Shown here: in pieces, positions 44,636 through 57,850 of the stretch
Numbering within the stretch: the first letter of the stretch is position 1
Layout of the letters: each line of letters begins with the position of its first letter
Assembly (NCBI GenBank): GCA_026826555.1
Contig: JAKSZT010053887.1
Location: 68,736,189 to 68,800,188, forward strand
DNA length: 64,000 nucleotides
Reading direction: 5' to 3'
DNA from: Tolypeutes matacus
Taxonomy: Eukaryota > Chordata > Mammalia > Cingulata > Chlamyphoridae
Program-made: the position numbers and the translations under genes
The notes under the pieces: generated by a model
What the model saw: only the letters and a program-made list of their open reading frames with translations
What the model was told of the DNA's origin: nothing
The model's database searches: none

Positions 44636-45770
44636 TTAGAATTTCAGATAAAGGAACAGCAAGTGCAAATCACCTGAAGTAAAACTGGACCTGGTGTGTG
44701 GAAAAAGAGTGTTAGGGGCAGAATATACAAGGTGGAGTGTAGCCAGAGATAAGGTCAGAGAGACAATCCTGGAAAGACTATCATGTAGAGATTTGTAAGA
44801 CATTGTAAGGGGTTTTGCTTTCATTTCTTAGTGAGATTGAAATTCACTGAAGGATATTAATCTGAAGATTGATATGACCTAATTTATGTGTTTAAAGTAT
44901 CTCTTTGGCTGCCAGGTTAAAAATAAAGTCTAAAGAAGAGAAGAAGTAAGGAGACCTATTAAAGAGATTTCAGGATTTGCTGATGTATTATATGGCTTGA
45001 GCAACTAAGAGAAAGAGTTGCCTTTAACTGAGGTGAGGAAAATTGTGGTAGTGGACAGATTTTGTGGGGAAGATGAGTTCTTTTGGATATGCCTTAACAA
45101 CAAGTTATGTTTTTTAGACATCCAAAAGGAGATGTAAGAGCCCAGACTAGAGATGTGCACATATGCATCATCAAATAGATGCAGTGATTTAAGTTTCCTC
45201 AACACATAGATTTATCCAAGAGGTGGATTTATACAAAAAATGAGAACTCCAAGGTCTGTACTCTTTGGCAGACCAATGATTAAATGTCAAGGGATTGTAA
45301 ATAGGCAAAAGAGTCATAGAAGGAACAGCCAGAGACATAGGAGAAAATAAAAGAATGTGCAGAAGCCAAGTGAAGAAAGAATTTTAAAGAGAAAAATGAT
45401 AAGTTTATCAAGTGCTACTGACAAAGTAAAATAAAAATAGGAAATGATCAGGTGGCAATGCAATGTAAACCCTGAGATCTGAGATAAGAATGAAGAAGGT
45501 TTTAGGAAAAATGGGAGGAAGAAACTAAGGCAAGTAGAGGCAAATTGTAAAATGACTTTTGCTATACTAGGAAGAAAGCAGGATGGTATCTGGGAGAGAA
45601 TATGGGCTCCAGAAAGGCAAGGAAGTGAGTGTGTATGAAAATGAACAGTTAAAATGGTTCACCTTGTAGGTTAAGATGAATAGAGGGCCTAAAAGGACTG
45701 AGGGATGGAGTACCATCAGTGGAATCTTGGTTCAAGCAGTACTGAAGATTTTTAGAGGTGGCACATTAGA
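44636..45770 (-). mobile_element. L2 LINE, minus strand, long fragment
   Basis: Reverse-complement L2 order: 'aggaacagcaagtgcaaa', 'ggtggagtgtagccagagataaggtcagaga', 'gacctaatttatgtgtttaaagtatctctttggctgcc', 'atggcttgagcaac', 'agacatccaaaaggagatgta', 'ggaacagccagagacataggagaaaa', 'atcaagtgctactgacaaagtaaa'. Only stop-riddled frames remain. Limits approximate. Confidence 0.7.
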
Positions 45771-46149
45771 GAAAATTGAGTAAGAAAGATAAGATTTTGT
45801 TGGTTGGAGAATGCATTTTCTGAAATTGAGACTATAAAATTGTTTGAGTTAATGACAATGACATTGAGTGGCTACGGAGGATGGTAGAGAAGAGCTGTTC
45901 AAACATTTTTGAATTCCTTATTTTTTTAAGAATTGTTGGGATAAACAAAGGTGAATAAGAAATAGTATAATACTTCTGAGTAAAATTTGGCAATACTTTT
46001 AAAAATATAAGGACAAATCAGCATTATCAGCATTTTTTTACTCAGCAGTATCATTTCTAAGAATTTGTTCTACAAATATAATCATAAAAATATCCACACT
46101 ATGAAAATTATTGAAGTTTGTAATTGTTGCTCAGCAAATCCTAGTTTGG
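45771..46149. other. Intergenic, nothing recognised
   Basis: No gene; possibly further L1 3' text near 46000-46120 ('actcagcagtatcatttctaagaatttgttctacaaatata'). Confidence 0.4.
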
Positions 46150-46675
46150 TAGATTAAAGGTGGCTGCATATTCTTTAACACTGCTATTGAGAGGTAAACA
46201 CTTTTTCCCCTTTCCTTGAATCTGGACTGGTCTCTGACTATTCTGACCAATAGAGTACGATAGAAATGATGCAATGCTAGTTTGGGGTATAGACATTAAA
46301 AGGACTGAGAGTATTCACCTTGATATCATGGAGCTCTGAGTTACTTGTAAGAAGTCTGATTACTGTGCTATAATTACCATGTGGAGAAACCCTGAGACCA
46401 TTTGAAGAGAAAAGCCAACTAAGCTCAATCCTCTAGCTGTCTTCACCAAGGCAACAAAAATAAGGATAGGGCCATCTTGGATCATCAAGTCTGGTCATCA
46501 CCTAAGTAAACAGAATGACCCTATTTGCAGCATTATGAACCAGAAGAATCACACAGCTAAGAACCATGCATATCTTTTCACTTACAAAATGATGAAATAT
46601 GATAAAATGGTTGCTGTTTTAAGCTCGGAAGTTTTGTTGTAGTTTGTTATGGCATAATAGATAATTAGAACAACT
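46150..46675 (+). mobile_element. Probable MaLR-type LTR, old
   Basis: 'ttggtagattaaaggtggctgcatattctttaacactgc', 'ccttgaatctggactggtc', 'ggttgctgttttaagctcggaagttttgttgtagtttgttatggcataatagataattagaaca'. The last block is the common LTR tail form. Ends are not crisp, so the family is tentative. Confidence 0.45.
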
Positions 46676-46789
46676 GGAAACAATATGTTTGCAATGAAAT
46701 AATAATCAACTATAAATAGAATGCTTCAGCGCTAGTCACCCTCATAAGGAGTGGTTTCTGAAACAGAGAGCAACATGTGAGCTGCAAAA

Positions 46790-47540
46790 TATTACTAACT
46801 TGCCATGGGACCTGGCAATACCATCACTAGGTATATACACAGAAGAACTGAGAGCAGTGGCACAAATAAAGATCTGCACACCAATGTTCATAGCAGCATT
46901 ATGCATGATAGCCAAAAGTTGGAAACAACCCAGGTGTCCATCAACTTATGAATGGATAAACAAATTGTGGCCAATATACACGATGGAATATTATTCAGCG
47001 GTAAGAAGAAATGAAGTTGTGAAACATATAACTGGCTGAACCTGGAGGACATTATGCTGAGTAAAGCAAGCCAGACACAAAAGGACAAATACTGTATGAT
47101 TGCCCTATTATAAACTAAAAATATTATGTGACATATTTATATATATTATGTGAAATATGAATATGGGTAAAATTACATATATAAGACCATTTTTCTTTGA
47201 AGCTGAACAAATGTAGGTTAATACTACAGAATGTTAATATCAGACAATAAAAGTCATTATGCTAAGTGAAGGAGACCAGACACAGAGTACTAAATATTGT
47301 GTGATTAAATCAATTTATGAAGATGAAATTAGATTAGTGGTTATGTAGGGCTGAGGAAGGAATGCTAAGGGGCGTGGAGTCTTTCATTTTGGAGTAATGA
47401 AAGTGTTCTAAAATTTTTGAGATGATGAATGTACAACATTGTGATTATATTAAAAGCCATTGATTATACACTTTGGATAGATCATATGGTAAGTGAATAT
47501 ATCTCAATAACACTGCTTAATAAACAAATAAATAATTGTG
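46790..47540 (+). mobile_element. L1M-type ORF2/3' end, partly duplicated
   Basis: 'gacctggcaataccatcactaggtatatacacagaag', 'ttcatagcagcattatgcatgatagccaaaagttggaaacaacccaggtgtccatcaac', 'tggataaacaaattgtgg', 'ggaatattattcagcggtaag', then 'ccagacacaaaaggacaaatactgtatgat'. A second tail with 'gtcattatgctaagtgaaggagaccagacac' and 'gatgaatgtacaacattgtgattatattaaaagccattgattatacac' follows. Plus frame 46800-47039 is this repeat read through, not a gene. Confidence 0.75.
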
Positions 47541-47639
47541 CAAGTATAGCCAGAAATAGCAGCTATGTACAGCAGGGGAAACATAGAGAAATTGAGAGGT
47601 GAAGAATTTTCTTGTTTGTCTGTTTTTTGTTTATTGTTA

Positions 47640-47775
47640 TTATTATTGAAATAATGAAAATACTCTAACAATGATTGAAGTGATGAATGCACAACTCTAT
47701 GATTATACCATATGCCATTGACTGTACACCTTGGATGAATTGAATGCTTTATTAATATGTATCTACCAATTACAG
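47640..47775 (+). mobile_element. L1 3' terminal fragment
   Basis: 'gattgaagtgatgaatgcacaactctatgattataccatatgccattgactgtacacc' repeats the 3' tail seen at 16.1 and 47.4 kb. Confidence 0.6.
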
Positions 47776-49109
47776 ATGTTATTAAAGGTATAGCTTAATT
47801 GAAAGATGCCCAAACAATTGGACATTGCTTACCTTTGGGAAGAAAAGAGATTCTAGATGTTTAGATTGAAAAGAAGTTAAATATGTATAATAAATTTTTT
47901 TGTAAAGTTGGACTGTTTGCTAGGCTATGTTAGCTTTTTGAAAGTAAGTCAACAGAAAGAAAAATTAAACTAAAAAAAAAAAACAAAAATGATAACACCA
48001 TGGTCCTGACTTTGCCTAGTCATACATTCCTTGTTGTCTAATATTCTATACATGCCAGGGTTTTACTCTTTGTTCTTGACTTTAGGGGTCCTTTAGAATA
48101 CTAGAATAATCTATTAGTATTAGTGACTTAACAAAACATTTCATCACATATTATAGGAATATGAGGCTAAAGTCCTTGCTGATCAGATCTGGGCCTAAAA
48201 GAGTTGTTCAAATTCAGAACATCAGGTTTGCATTTCTAATCGTTCTCCATGCCCCACACAGCATGTATAATGAACGATGATTACACAGTAACTAGTAACA
48301 CAGCTGGGAGGTGTTCTATGAAAAAAAGATTTTTGTTCTCTTTTCGTTTTAAAACAGCTTTTATTTCCATGACATCTTGCATAGAGCAGATGGTCTCAAA
48401 AGTTAAATTTGACCATGAATACTACATTAGCTGTCATGTAACTATGGAAGGAAGATAATAACCAAGAACTCCCTTTCAAAATGCCTCTTTCATTTTGCTG
48501 CTTTATCATATGTGTATGTTTTTATTTGGTGAAGAAAGTATTTAGCAAATACGGCTTATTTCTGCTTTATAACTCAATATTGCTTCATTTTGTTTCTGAC
48601 CATTTAAATTCAGACACATATGCATCTCAAGAACCATTAATATGCAATAGGGCATTACAATCATATCAATAGCATGAAAAGGGGTGGGGGTAGATTTTCT
48701 TATTGTCTTCCAAGAAAAGCATCCATATAAGCAGATGTTCTGGTTTTAACTTGCCAGGGACATTAGCACTTTTTCTAGGAGGTACACACAGAGCTGAACC
48801 ATCCTCCAGTTATTGAAAAAAATAGATCTCAGCATGGAAGTGAGCTGTGCGGAAACAAGTGCTTTGAAACGGGAATGCCATGTAAAGCAGTTTCTAATAT
48901 TCATAATTTAAAGCATTGAGTCCATTACATTTATGTCAGCTTCTTTTTAGCATTGAGGGATAATATTTCCTGCACTGATTCACCTTATTTCCTGGGATTG
49001 AGAAGAGAGAATATAGGGAGAAACAGGATCACAGAGAAAAAATAAGGAAAAATAAGAAATATTGGGAACATTTCAAAATGAAGAAACATAGAGAAAACAC
49101 CAGGAAATC
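47776..49109. other. Intergenic, nothing recognised
   Basis: No gene; frames 48249-48458 and 48481-48672 have no familiar motif. A run of 12 A is at about 47973. Confidence 0.5.
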
Positions 49110-49117
49110 ATATAGCA

Positions 49118-49486
49118 CAGGGATTCTCTACCAGGGATCCATGAATCCTCAAGGAGTCCATGGAAAGATTTCAGGGTCCATGAGCTTGAATCCAAAAAAT
49201 GAACTTATTGTCTTTATTTTCTCTGAACTCTAACTGAAATCTAGCTTTTCCTTCACTTATGAATGTATGAATAAATTACAGTAGTATTCATTTCATATCA
49301 CACTACAGTTGTTGCATATCTTGAAAAATCGCTTATGCTCATCCATACTTTGAAATTACAGTGGTTGATAGACCTGATGCTAGTTGATTGCCATAAAGCT
49401 ATCTGCCACTACATTCTGAGAAGAGGTCCGGGATTTTTACCTGACTGGCAAAGAGGTCCGTGGAACAAAAAAGGTTAAGAAACCTG
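49118..49486 (+). mobile_element. hAT-type non-autonomous DNA transposon (MITE-like), 369 bp
   Basis: Left end CAGGGATTCTCTACCAGGGATCC and right end (reverse complement CAGGTTTCTTAACCTTTTTTG) form imperfect inverted ends. Flanking octamers ATATAGCA (49110-49117) and ATATAGTG (49487-49494) are an 8-bp duplication with two changes, the hAT hallmark. There is no transposase frame. It looks like the MER/Charlie group. Strand is arbitrary. Confidence 0.7.
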
Positions 49487-49616
49487 ATATAGTGGATCTC
49501 ATCATCCAAACTCATTTTTCCTAGAGGACTAGGATACAACAACACAGATTTCTCTGATGCCATTTTTTACTGTCACCCATTGGCCTTTATAGAGTTTAAA
49601 TCTGTCTGTATTTGGA

Positions 49617-49866
49617 GGTAGTGTGGTATGGGGGTAACAACACAGAATTTGAAGAAAAATTCCTCGTTGTTAAACTCTATGACTTCTTAGCAAAGTGTCC
49701 TTAGGCAAGTTACTTAGCTTCTCTCTGCCACAGCTTTGTGTCTCTTAATCTGGAAAAATAGTAGTACCTTCATCATAGAAAGCATATGAGAGTTAAAAGA
49801 GTTGATATATGCAAAGCATTTAGAACTTCTGTAGTAAACATTCTATCAATATTAACTGTTATTTTC
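49617..49866 (+). mobile_element. MIR SINE, plus strand
   Basis: 'gtgtggtatgggggtaac', 'gtgtccttaggcaagttacttagcttctctctgccacagctt', 'tggaaaaatagtagtaccttcatc', 'gttgatatatgcaaagcatttagaac', 'attctatcaatattaactgtta': canonical MIR order, diverged. Confidence 0.85.
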
Positions 49867-52800
49867 ATTCACTTGTTAAAGGGAAATGATGGGACCCACT
49901 GCTGCCAACTCCTTGTCTTGTCTTATTGCATGCTGTGTTACTCAAATAATATTTCAACATACAATAGTGAATATAATATTAAACTCTTAAACATTATCAT
50001 CCTTTCAGGTAACCCCTCCACAGAGCATATTATCCGGCCAAATTCCCACTTAACCATCCAGCTTTGGCTAATATGGATTAATTTTTAAAATGTGCTATTT
50101 TTTTTTCACCAAAGAGCTGTGCACTGGCAATCTTTTATTTTATTTATTTATTTATTTTTGCCTTCTCTCTTATTTAAGAAATCCTATTCATTCATTTTTA
50201 ATTTACTGAATAAAAAATTGAATATTAAATGTTCACCACATTCCAGAAACTGTGCTCTTTTAGGAGTATACAAAACTGTCGAAGTGGCCCTAGCTTAATG
50301 GAATTCATTATCTAACAGAGAGAAATAAGATCAAGAAGCTAAATAAAATGCAATGTATTAGTGCTCTTCTTCTGTTACGAGCAAAGTAATCTAACAGAAC
50401 AGATTAGGGAACATTTCTATCTACAATAGAGAGGAAGAAGTCTACAATGTGGACAAATCATTGTAGAGGCAAGGGCATTCAAGGTTAAGGGAAAGAGGCT
50501 AAGGAAAAAAGCACAAGTGACGATATATAGGTACATGCAGTATAGAAATATGATTGGAAAAAAAAATGGACTCAAAGAGTAGAGTATCTGGGACTCTACA
50601 TTAAAAATTTTCACCATTATTTCTAGGTGAAGGAGAGTTTAGAAAAAAAAAATTGCCAGAGGAATTAATAGAATATATGGCTAAAATTAGAACACTTTGA
50701 ATTTATCTATTTCTACAAAATTTTAGTAATAATGAAATAAGGGATGCTATAATTTAAAATGTCCATGTTCTAATAATTTTAATTAACTAAACTACTAGTA
50801 AAATTTTGTTGTTCCCTTATATGGTTAAAATCTATTGTAAAAAGTATTGAATTGTCACGGCAAAATGCAGAACAAAACAAAACAAAACAAAAAAAACAAC
50901 ACAAAAAACTATTGAATGAAATATCTTCTTCAGGTCTCAGGAAGTTTCTGAGCTGTGGTGGCCCTACGAATTAAGTAAGAAACAGAAGAGGTTGATAAGT
51001 TACCTTTCTTCTGGAAATTATAGTGTCACAACTATATACTACAAATACCTCCTAATATGGAGTCATATCTAGTTTCACTTTAAAAATCCATTGACAAGAC
51101 AATAGGTGGAATGGAAATATGACTCGTGTTCATGAAAAAGATACCAGTGAAAGATAGCTAAGACAAAACAATATTCTACCTTGTAATTTCTTTATAAAGT
51201 CATAACTCATGTAGCATAGTTCACTTCTGTAGCTTTGATCTTATGTGAGTCAAGATCCAGGTTAAAGGTGCCTCTGAGATTAAGCCATGTTCCGTGAGCT
51301 TCTCTAGGGGCCATGTTTCATTTTACATCAACTGCTGAAGTTGAGTGAAAGGTATATTAAATACCTTATACTATGTTTGCAACATTTCTGCAATAGTCCA
51401 TTCAAATTTCAAAAGTTCAAAACTTTAAAAGGTAATTCCTTCACACATTGGTTCCATTAATGCAGATACTTCAAAATAGACAGTTGATTCTAAATTCACT
51501 AAGATAGTAAAACTTAAACTCTTGGACATAAAAATAAATCTATGCACATAGAGTATTTTACAGATTAATACATATAATTTCCCATAACAAATGTAGTTAA
51601 AATTAAATTAAATTATTGTAAAATAAATGTATTATAATAGCATATAATTACAAAGAAATATTTGAAATAATGTAACATAATTTCAGAATTTAAAACAGTA
51701 ACTTAGTTGCTGGTAATAATTCAACTATAAGATATCCTGGGAAATCCAAATACTCCTTAATAATAGAAAAAAAGATTGCTAGATTTGTCTGTAATGAGCA
51801 CTTATAATTAATATAATTGGGCATTTAAATTAAGATTTTAATAGCTTAGGCACTAATTAACTTGTGATTAGCTTCACTAAAGGTGGTGGAATCAAGAAAA
51901 TAACTTTATGATGATCTCTAGAAGGCTAATTCTAGTATTTCCTTGTGATCTAATAGTCACAAATATTGAAAATATGCCCTACTTCAAAAGTTAATTTGTA
52001 TTAATAAATATGACTTAGATTGTCATATACTTGATAGAGATATTATTCTTTTCTTCATCTAATCATATATTGTTTCTGATTAAAGTTAGGCATTTCTTTT
52101 GCTTCTTCCTGAAAGCAAATTAATTGTTTTTTTAAATCCCTGAGAATATATTTTGTCATTATTAAGTTCTTCTGTTTTATATATTCATAGAACAGCAATC
52201 ATTAATGCTTAGTTTGATTTGGTTTTCTGTCACAAATGTCAGGTATAAAAAATACTTTACAACATAGCTATAAAGTGCGTCAATATGAATGAAGTAGCAG
52301 TTGTTTTTGCTATAAACAGCATTTTGTTGCAGCCTGGTATGACATTTACCCTTCTAAAGTAATGAAAAGAATAATCATGTGTTAGAAAATCTACATCTCA
52401 TAACAAGAAAGAAAGGTAAATTCTAAATTAAGTTAGTGCTGAAACTTTCTATCCCCTTCTTTCCAATAAAAATGTATTTGATATATCAGAGTTGGTTGTT
52501 TAAGAGATTAGTATACAAATACTGTGCTTACTTAGTTGCCTCAGCATTTTAGTACTAAAGTTAAAAATAAGAAGTAATGAAAACCAAATGAGATTGTTTA
52601 GTAGGTGCAGCTGGTCACTATTATGGAAGAGAGTATGAGCAGTATTGTTCACAAAGTATTTCTGGATCTGGACATTTTTCTTGCAAGTGTCATAACTACT
52701 GAATATCTGATAATATGCTGATTCTGTAAATCAGTCAGATTTACTATTTTAGATATCAGAGCTGATCCAGGGGGGGGAAACAAAACAGATCATAGGCACT

Positions 52801-53290
52801 TTAGATTCTTTGATTACCTGTTGATAAGTTTTAATTCTTCTATGAAGAAAATTGTACCTACAATGCTGATTCCACCTACCCTGAGGCAAGAATTGCATTT
52901 AACTAGAAGTCATTTCCTCTGAAATTATTTCTAACCTTAGGTCAACAGTTTCATACACTCTGCTTCCTGGAGAGTATATCTTAGTTGCCTGATTATATTA
53001 CTTTACTTAGATACACCTTGGAAGTCACTGAACACCTAACCTTTTGGTGTTTAAATTATTTTGCAGAATAATGGATTATAAATAAATATATATTCTTATG
53101 CTACTAAAGGAAACAGGCAAAATGAGCACATTTTTCTGCATATAAATTCAAAACAAAAGCAATCGAAATCAAGATTTCCTCACGAATTTTTGATAGCATT
53201 TCTGTTTAAAAATGACAAGTTGAAGAAAATGCATTAGGCATTATAGAAAAATGAACCAAAACATTCTTTTGAGACACTAATATATATATA
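49867..53290. other. AT-rich intergenic sequence, nothing recognised
   Basis: About 3.4 kb without recognised gene or repeat. (TTTA)n near 50135-50155; AAAAC units near 50873-50900. Frames such as 49786-50088 have no motif. Confidence 0.5.
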
Positions 53291-53296
53291 CCACTC

Positions 53297-53350
53297 ACAG
53301 AGAGAGAGAGAGGGAAAGCATGCACACATGCAAGAGAGAGGGTGAGAGAT
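53297..53350 (+). repeat. (GA)n microsatellite
   Basis: AGAGAGAGAGAGAG, then GAGAGAGGGTGAGAGA with a short (CA) patch between. The plus frame 53320-53517 begins in it and is not a gene. Confidence 0.8.
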
Positions 53351-53359
53351 TAATATCAA

Positions 53360-56030
53360 GAAGGATTCCACTTCAGGGAAGATGGAAGAAGCCTATTTCC
53401 CCTCCAAGTACAACTAAATGCTCAGATATGATATATGAAACGAAGATGAGAAGACTCTGGAAGGGGAGAAAAGAAAGTATACCATCTAGGAATCTTGCCA
53501 CACAAGAAAATACATAATGGTGAGTTTCTTATGTTTTCCTTATGCCTTATATGTCCCAGACTTGGAGCTGAAGAAGCCAGCAACCCAGAAATGCTAATGG
53601 AAGCAGACAAACTATCACCACCACCCCACCTCCCAAAATGCCTGTTCTCCTTAGTCAAATGACCAAGAAAGAAGCAGTCTAACAAGACAGAACAATTTTA
53701 CACAATAACTGCTAAGTTACAGCCAAACACCATAGTAAAACAACTGACCTCAACACTAACCTATACCACCAAAGGTCATCTGAGGAGCTAGATTTCCATT
53801 CTTACTAGGCTATAATGTGTTACTTCATGATCCCCTACCCATCACCTGGGGTGGTATCAGAGAAGGCCAAATATGGCATTTGGACTTCCAAGCCAGGGGA
53901 GACTATTATAAGGCCACCCTACTCCTGGGTGTCAGTGAAAACCATGTGGGGAGCCTGGACTTCCCTCTCCACTTGGAAGTAGCAAGCTGCTCCTTTCCCT
54001 CCCCAATGGAATGATGTCAGAGGAAACTTACTGGGGAGTCAGAGCTTTCACCAAACCTCAATGGTAATAAGGCCACTGTCCCTAATGTGGTATCATTGGA
54101 GTCTACATGGGGATCAGTAATGTGGCACTCTTACTCCTCCCAGGCAGTGAGGTGTAAGTGAAGACATAATAAAGACTGAGAACTTCCTCTTTCTCTCAGC
54201 AATAATGAAGACCTCCCATGTCAACAGAGGTTGAATTGGGAACCTGAAAATCTACTCCCACTTGCCAATAACCAAAGAGGATTCCCTCTTCCCAGTGAGA
54301 ATAGTGTTATAGGAAGCCAGTTAAAACAGGTTTAAATAAGATCCAGATTCTCATAACATGATATTCAAAATAGCCATGTTTTTATTGAGGATTATTCCAA
54401 AGAAATATGAAGATCTCCAAATGAATGAAAAAAGACAATCAATAGATGCCAACACCAAGATGACAGAGATGTTAGAATTATAAGAAAAAGATTTTAAAGC
54501 AGCCATTGTAAAATGCTTCAATAAGCAATCACAAATATAATAATTATATAAGAATTACAAATAATGGGCAAAAATGAAAATTTCAGCAAAGATATGGAAG
54601 ACACAAAGAAGAAACATCCGGAAATTTTTGAAATACAAATACAATAACTAAAATAAATATTTAATGGATGGACTCAGCAGTGGAGTTGAGGGACAGAGGA
54701 AAGAATCAGTGAACAGGGAAGTAGAACAATAAAAATTAAACTATTTGAAAGGGAGATAGAAAACAGAAGATATGATATTGGAGTTCCAAAACCAAGAGAA
54801 GAAAGAGTCGAGGCTGAAAAATTACTTGAAGGTATATGCCTGAAAACTAACAAAATTTGTCAAAGTACATAAACATACAGATTGAATTAATTGTGCAAAC
54901 CTTGAACAGGATTAACACAAAGAAATTTACACCAAGACTCAGCACTGTCAAAGTTCTGAAACTAAAGACAAAGAAAAAAATCTTCAAAGTATGGAGAGAA
55001 AAGACACTGTACCCATGAGGAGAAAACAATTCTAATGGCAGCAAATTTCTCATTAGAAAATGTAGAGTTCAGAAGAAAGTGATACAACATTTTTCAAATG
55101 CTGACAGAAAAGAAATGTCAATCTAGAATCTATGTTCAATGAAAATATCCTTCAGGTATGAAGTGGAAATCAAAATATTCTCAGATAAAGGAAAACTAAG
55201 AAAAGCTATCATCAACAAACCCACCCTGAGAGGATAGTTAAGGTATGTTCTCTAAACAAAAGGCCTGCTAAAAGAAGGAACATTGGAACTTCAAGAAGAA
55301 AGAAGAGAAAGAGTAAAAATATGGGGAAATAGGTTTTCCTTTCCCTCTTGATCTAATTGACAAGAATACTTAAAATTCAACAGTTTTAAAAAAATAATAA
55401 TCCAATTAAAAACTGGGTCAAGACCTGAAGAGACATTTCATCCAAGAGTTTATACATATGTCAAATAAGCACATAAGAATATGTGCAACAGGATTAGTCA
55501 TTAGGAAAAATGCAGTTTAGAACCACAAAGCGATATTACTGTACATCACAATGGCAGTAACATCAAATGCTAGAGAAGATACATAGAAACTAGATCACTC
55601 ATACATTGCTGGTGGGAATGTAAAATACTAGAGTCACTCTAGCAAATTGTTTGACAGTTTCTTATAAAAGTAATCATACAACTAACATGCAACTCTGGAA
55701 TTGAACACCTGAGGATTTATCCCAGGGAAATTAAAAATATATTCACTAAAAAATAAGTACATGGATATCCAAAGAAGCTTTATTTGCAATAGCAAAAACT
55801 AAAAACAACCCAGGTATATTTCAATGGGTAAATGGTTAAACAAGTTGTGCCACAACCTTACCAGAAATACTATTCAGCAATAAAAAGGAATGGACTGTTG
55901 ATAGATACACTGAGATGGATAAATGCCCAGAGCATTATGCTGACTTGAAATAAAGCCCAACACAAAAGATTACAAGCCATATGATTCTATTTATTTAGTA
56001 TTCTTGAAATGACATCATAGGCATAGAGAC
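53360..56030 (+). mobile_element. L1M/HAL1-like element: 5' UTR, ORF1 remnant, 3' end, no ORF2 body
   Basis: The 5' UTR blocks ('gggaagatggaagaagcc', then repeats of 'gtatcagtgaagac...ataaagactg' type at 53.8-54.3 kb) lead into ORF1-like text: 'caatagatgccaacaccaagatgacagagatgttagaatta', 'gcagccattgtaaaatgcttcaataagcaat', 'gaggacagaggaaagaatcagtgaac', 'catttttcaaatgctgacagaaaagaaatgtcaa', to about 55320. The last part (55390-56030) is L1 3' text: 'catacattgctggtgggaatg', 'attcagcaataaaaaggaatgg', 'gcattatgctga'. The ORF2 body is missing, as in HAL1. No frame survives. Confidence 0.7.
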
Positions 56031-56089
56031 AATATTATAAAAATGCCGGGCAATAAGGAGGGTGTGAGGGCAGGAAGGAAGTGGGTGTG

Positions 56090-56985
56090 GCTGTAAAAGG
56101 CTGACCATATGATTGTGCTTTTAGGTATTTACCCAAAGGACTTGAAAACTTATGTCTACACAAAAACCTGATATGAATGTTTATGGCAGCTTTATTCATA
56201 GTTGCTAAAAATTGTGAGCAACCACAATGTTCTTCAATATGTGAAAGGAGAAACAAACCATGGTACATCAATACAATAGAAATCTTTTCAGTGATAATAA
56301 GAATGAGCTATGAGATGATGAGAAGAAATGGAGGAAATGTAAATGCATAATGATAAGGGAAAGGAGCCATTCTACAAAGGCTATATACTATATGATATCA
56401 ACTATATGATGTTCTGGAAAAGGAAAAATCTGTAGAGATATTTAAAATATCAATGGTTGCCAGCTCTTCAGGGAGCACAGGACTTTCTTAGGACAGTGAA
56501 ACTATTCTGTATGATACTGTAATAGTGGATATATGACATTATACATTTGTAAAAACCAATAGAACTATACAACAGGAAGTGTGAGTCCCAATGTAAACTA
56601 TGAATTTTAATTAATGATAATGTATTAACATTTGTTCTTTGATTGTAACAAATGCACCACACTAATGCAAGATATTAATTAAAAGGGGAAACTGCATACA
56701 GTGGTGGGAGAGGGTACATGGAAACTCTGTACTTTTTGCACTGCTCTAAAAAATAAAGTCTATTCTCTTTTTGTAAAAGAACATGAGAGATCCCATATGG
56801 ATGGAAATATTCTAGCCCTTAAATTTATCAATGTCAATATCATGATGATGATATTGGATTGTAAGATGTTACCCTTTGGTAACTGAGTAAATGGTTCACT
56901 AATGTCTATGTATTTATATTACTTCTTACAACTGCACACATACCTATAATTATCTAAAAATAAAAGTTTTATTTAAAAATATTTT
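56090..56985 (+). mobile_element. Second L1M-type 3' end
   Basis: 'aggtatttacccaaaggacttgaaaacttatgtc', 'tttatggcagctttattcatagttgc', 'accatggtacatcaatacaatagaa', 'gttctggaaaaggaaaaatc', 'acattatacatttgtaaaaaccaatagaactatacaac', ending 'cataattatctaaaaataaaagttttatttaaaa'. It is separate from the one ending at about 56030. Confidence 0.75.
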
Positions 56986-57439
56986 TAAAGATTTTAAAAA
57001 CCAATTGAATGTGGAATGGCTGGATATATGCCTAAAACACCAGTTTTCATTATCAGTTTGTTAGATTGTTTTAGATTTTTCATTTGTTTGAGGAAAGTAT
57101 TTAGAGTAGAGTTAATTCATAAATCATTTTACTATATAATGGATGTTTTGCTGAAGTTCTGCTTATCCGTTATCTTTTGTAAGTACTATTCAAAAGATTT
57201 AATATATGTAAGTTAAATTATATAATTTTCAGGACAAAAGAAAAACTAACCAAATATTGCAGGTGAATGAAATGTTACCAATTGTGGGACTTTAGAGAGA
57301 ATATTTTTTATGTTTCTGCATAATTAGGGCTATCTTATTGAAACTTGGGACCTGGACTAAAAGACAAGCCTTAGAAGTTAATTTATGACTGATTATACAG
57401 TGAAAACTCCAAAGTTTACCTCCTCAGAAAAGCGTTTAT
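56986..57439. other. Intergenic, nothing recognised
   Basis: No gene or clear repeat recognised. Confidence 0.5.
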
Positions 57440-57850
57440 ATTTCAAAGAAGAATGAGACCCCTGTCTTCTTCCAGTGGAGTCACAGACTGTTAACTACTC
57501 CAGGCAAAGACATGTGACAATAAACATGGAGTTTTGCCAAACAGAGAAGTCACCTAAATCTTGGTGTCAAGTCCTTAATGGGGCGCTATCACATAGACAC
57601 AGTTTAATGCCCATGAGATTGACCAGCTCCTCTACAAACTGATAACATATGATCCAAAGCCACCACATGGATCATATTGTTAGATTAGACAAGGCCCCCA
57701 GGTAAACAAAGACAGTTTTGTCAGGCAGGACATTCCAAGGCTTTAGAGATACCCCCAGGAGGCAAGGACAAAGGCCAGAACTCTCTTTGGGCAAGGATCA
57801 ACTCTCTACCACACAGGCCACCCCCTGGCCTTTGACTAAGGCTGTTTTAC
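57440..57850 (-). repeat. ERVL 3' LTR, partial
   Basis: 'cagtggagtcacagactgttaactactccaggcaaagacatgtgacaa', 'gaagtcacctaaatcttggtgtcaag', 'aaggcccccaggtaaacaaagacagttttgtcaggcaggaca', 'aactctctttgggcaaggatcaactc' fit an ERVL LTR (LTR16/33-like by memory) on the minus strand. The U5 end is missing. Confidence 0.55.

Noticed and set aside
46800..47039. 79-codon protein (SWKQPRCPSTYEW)
   Set aside because: It is the well-known L1 3' end read through, not a host gene.
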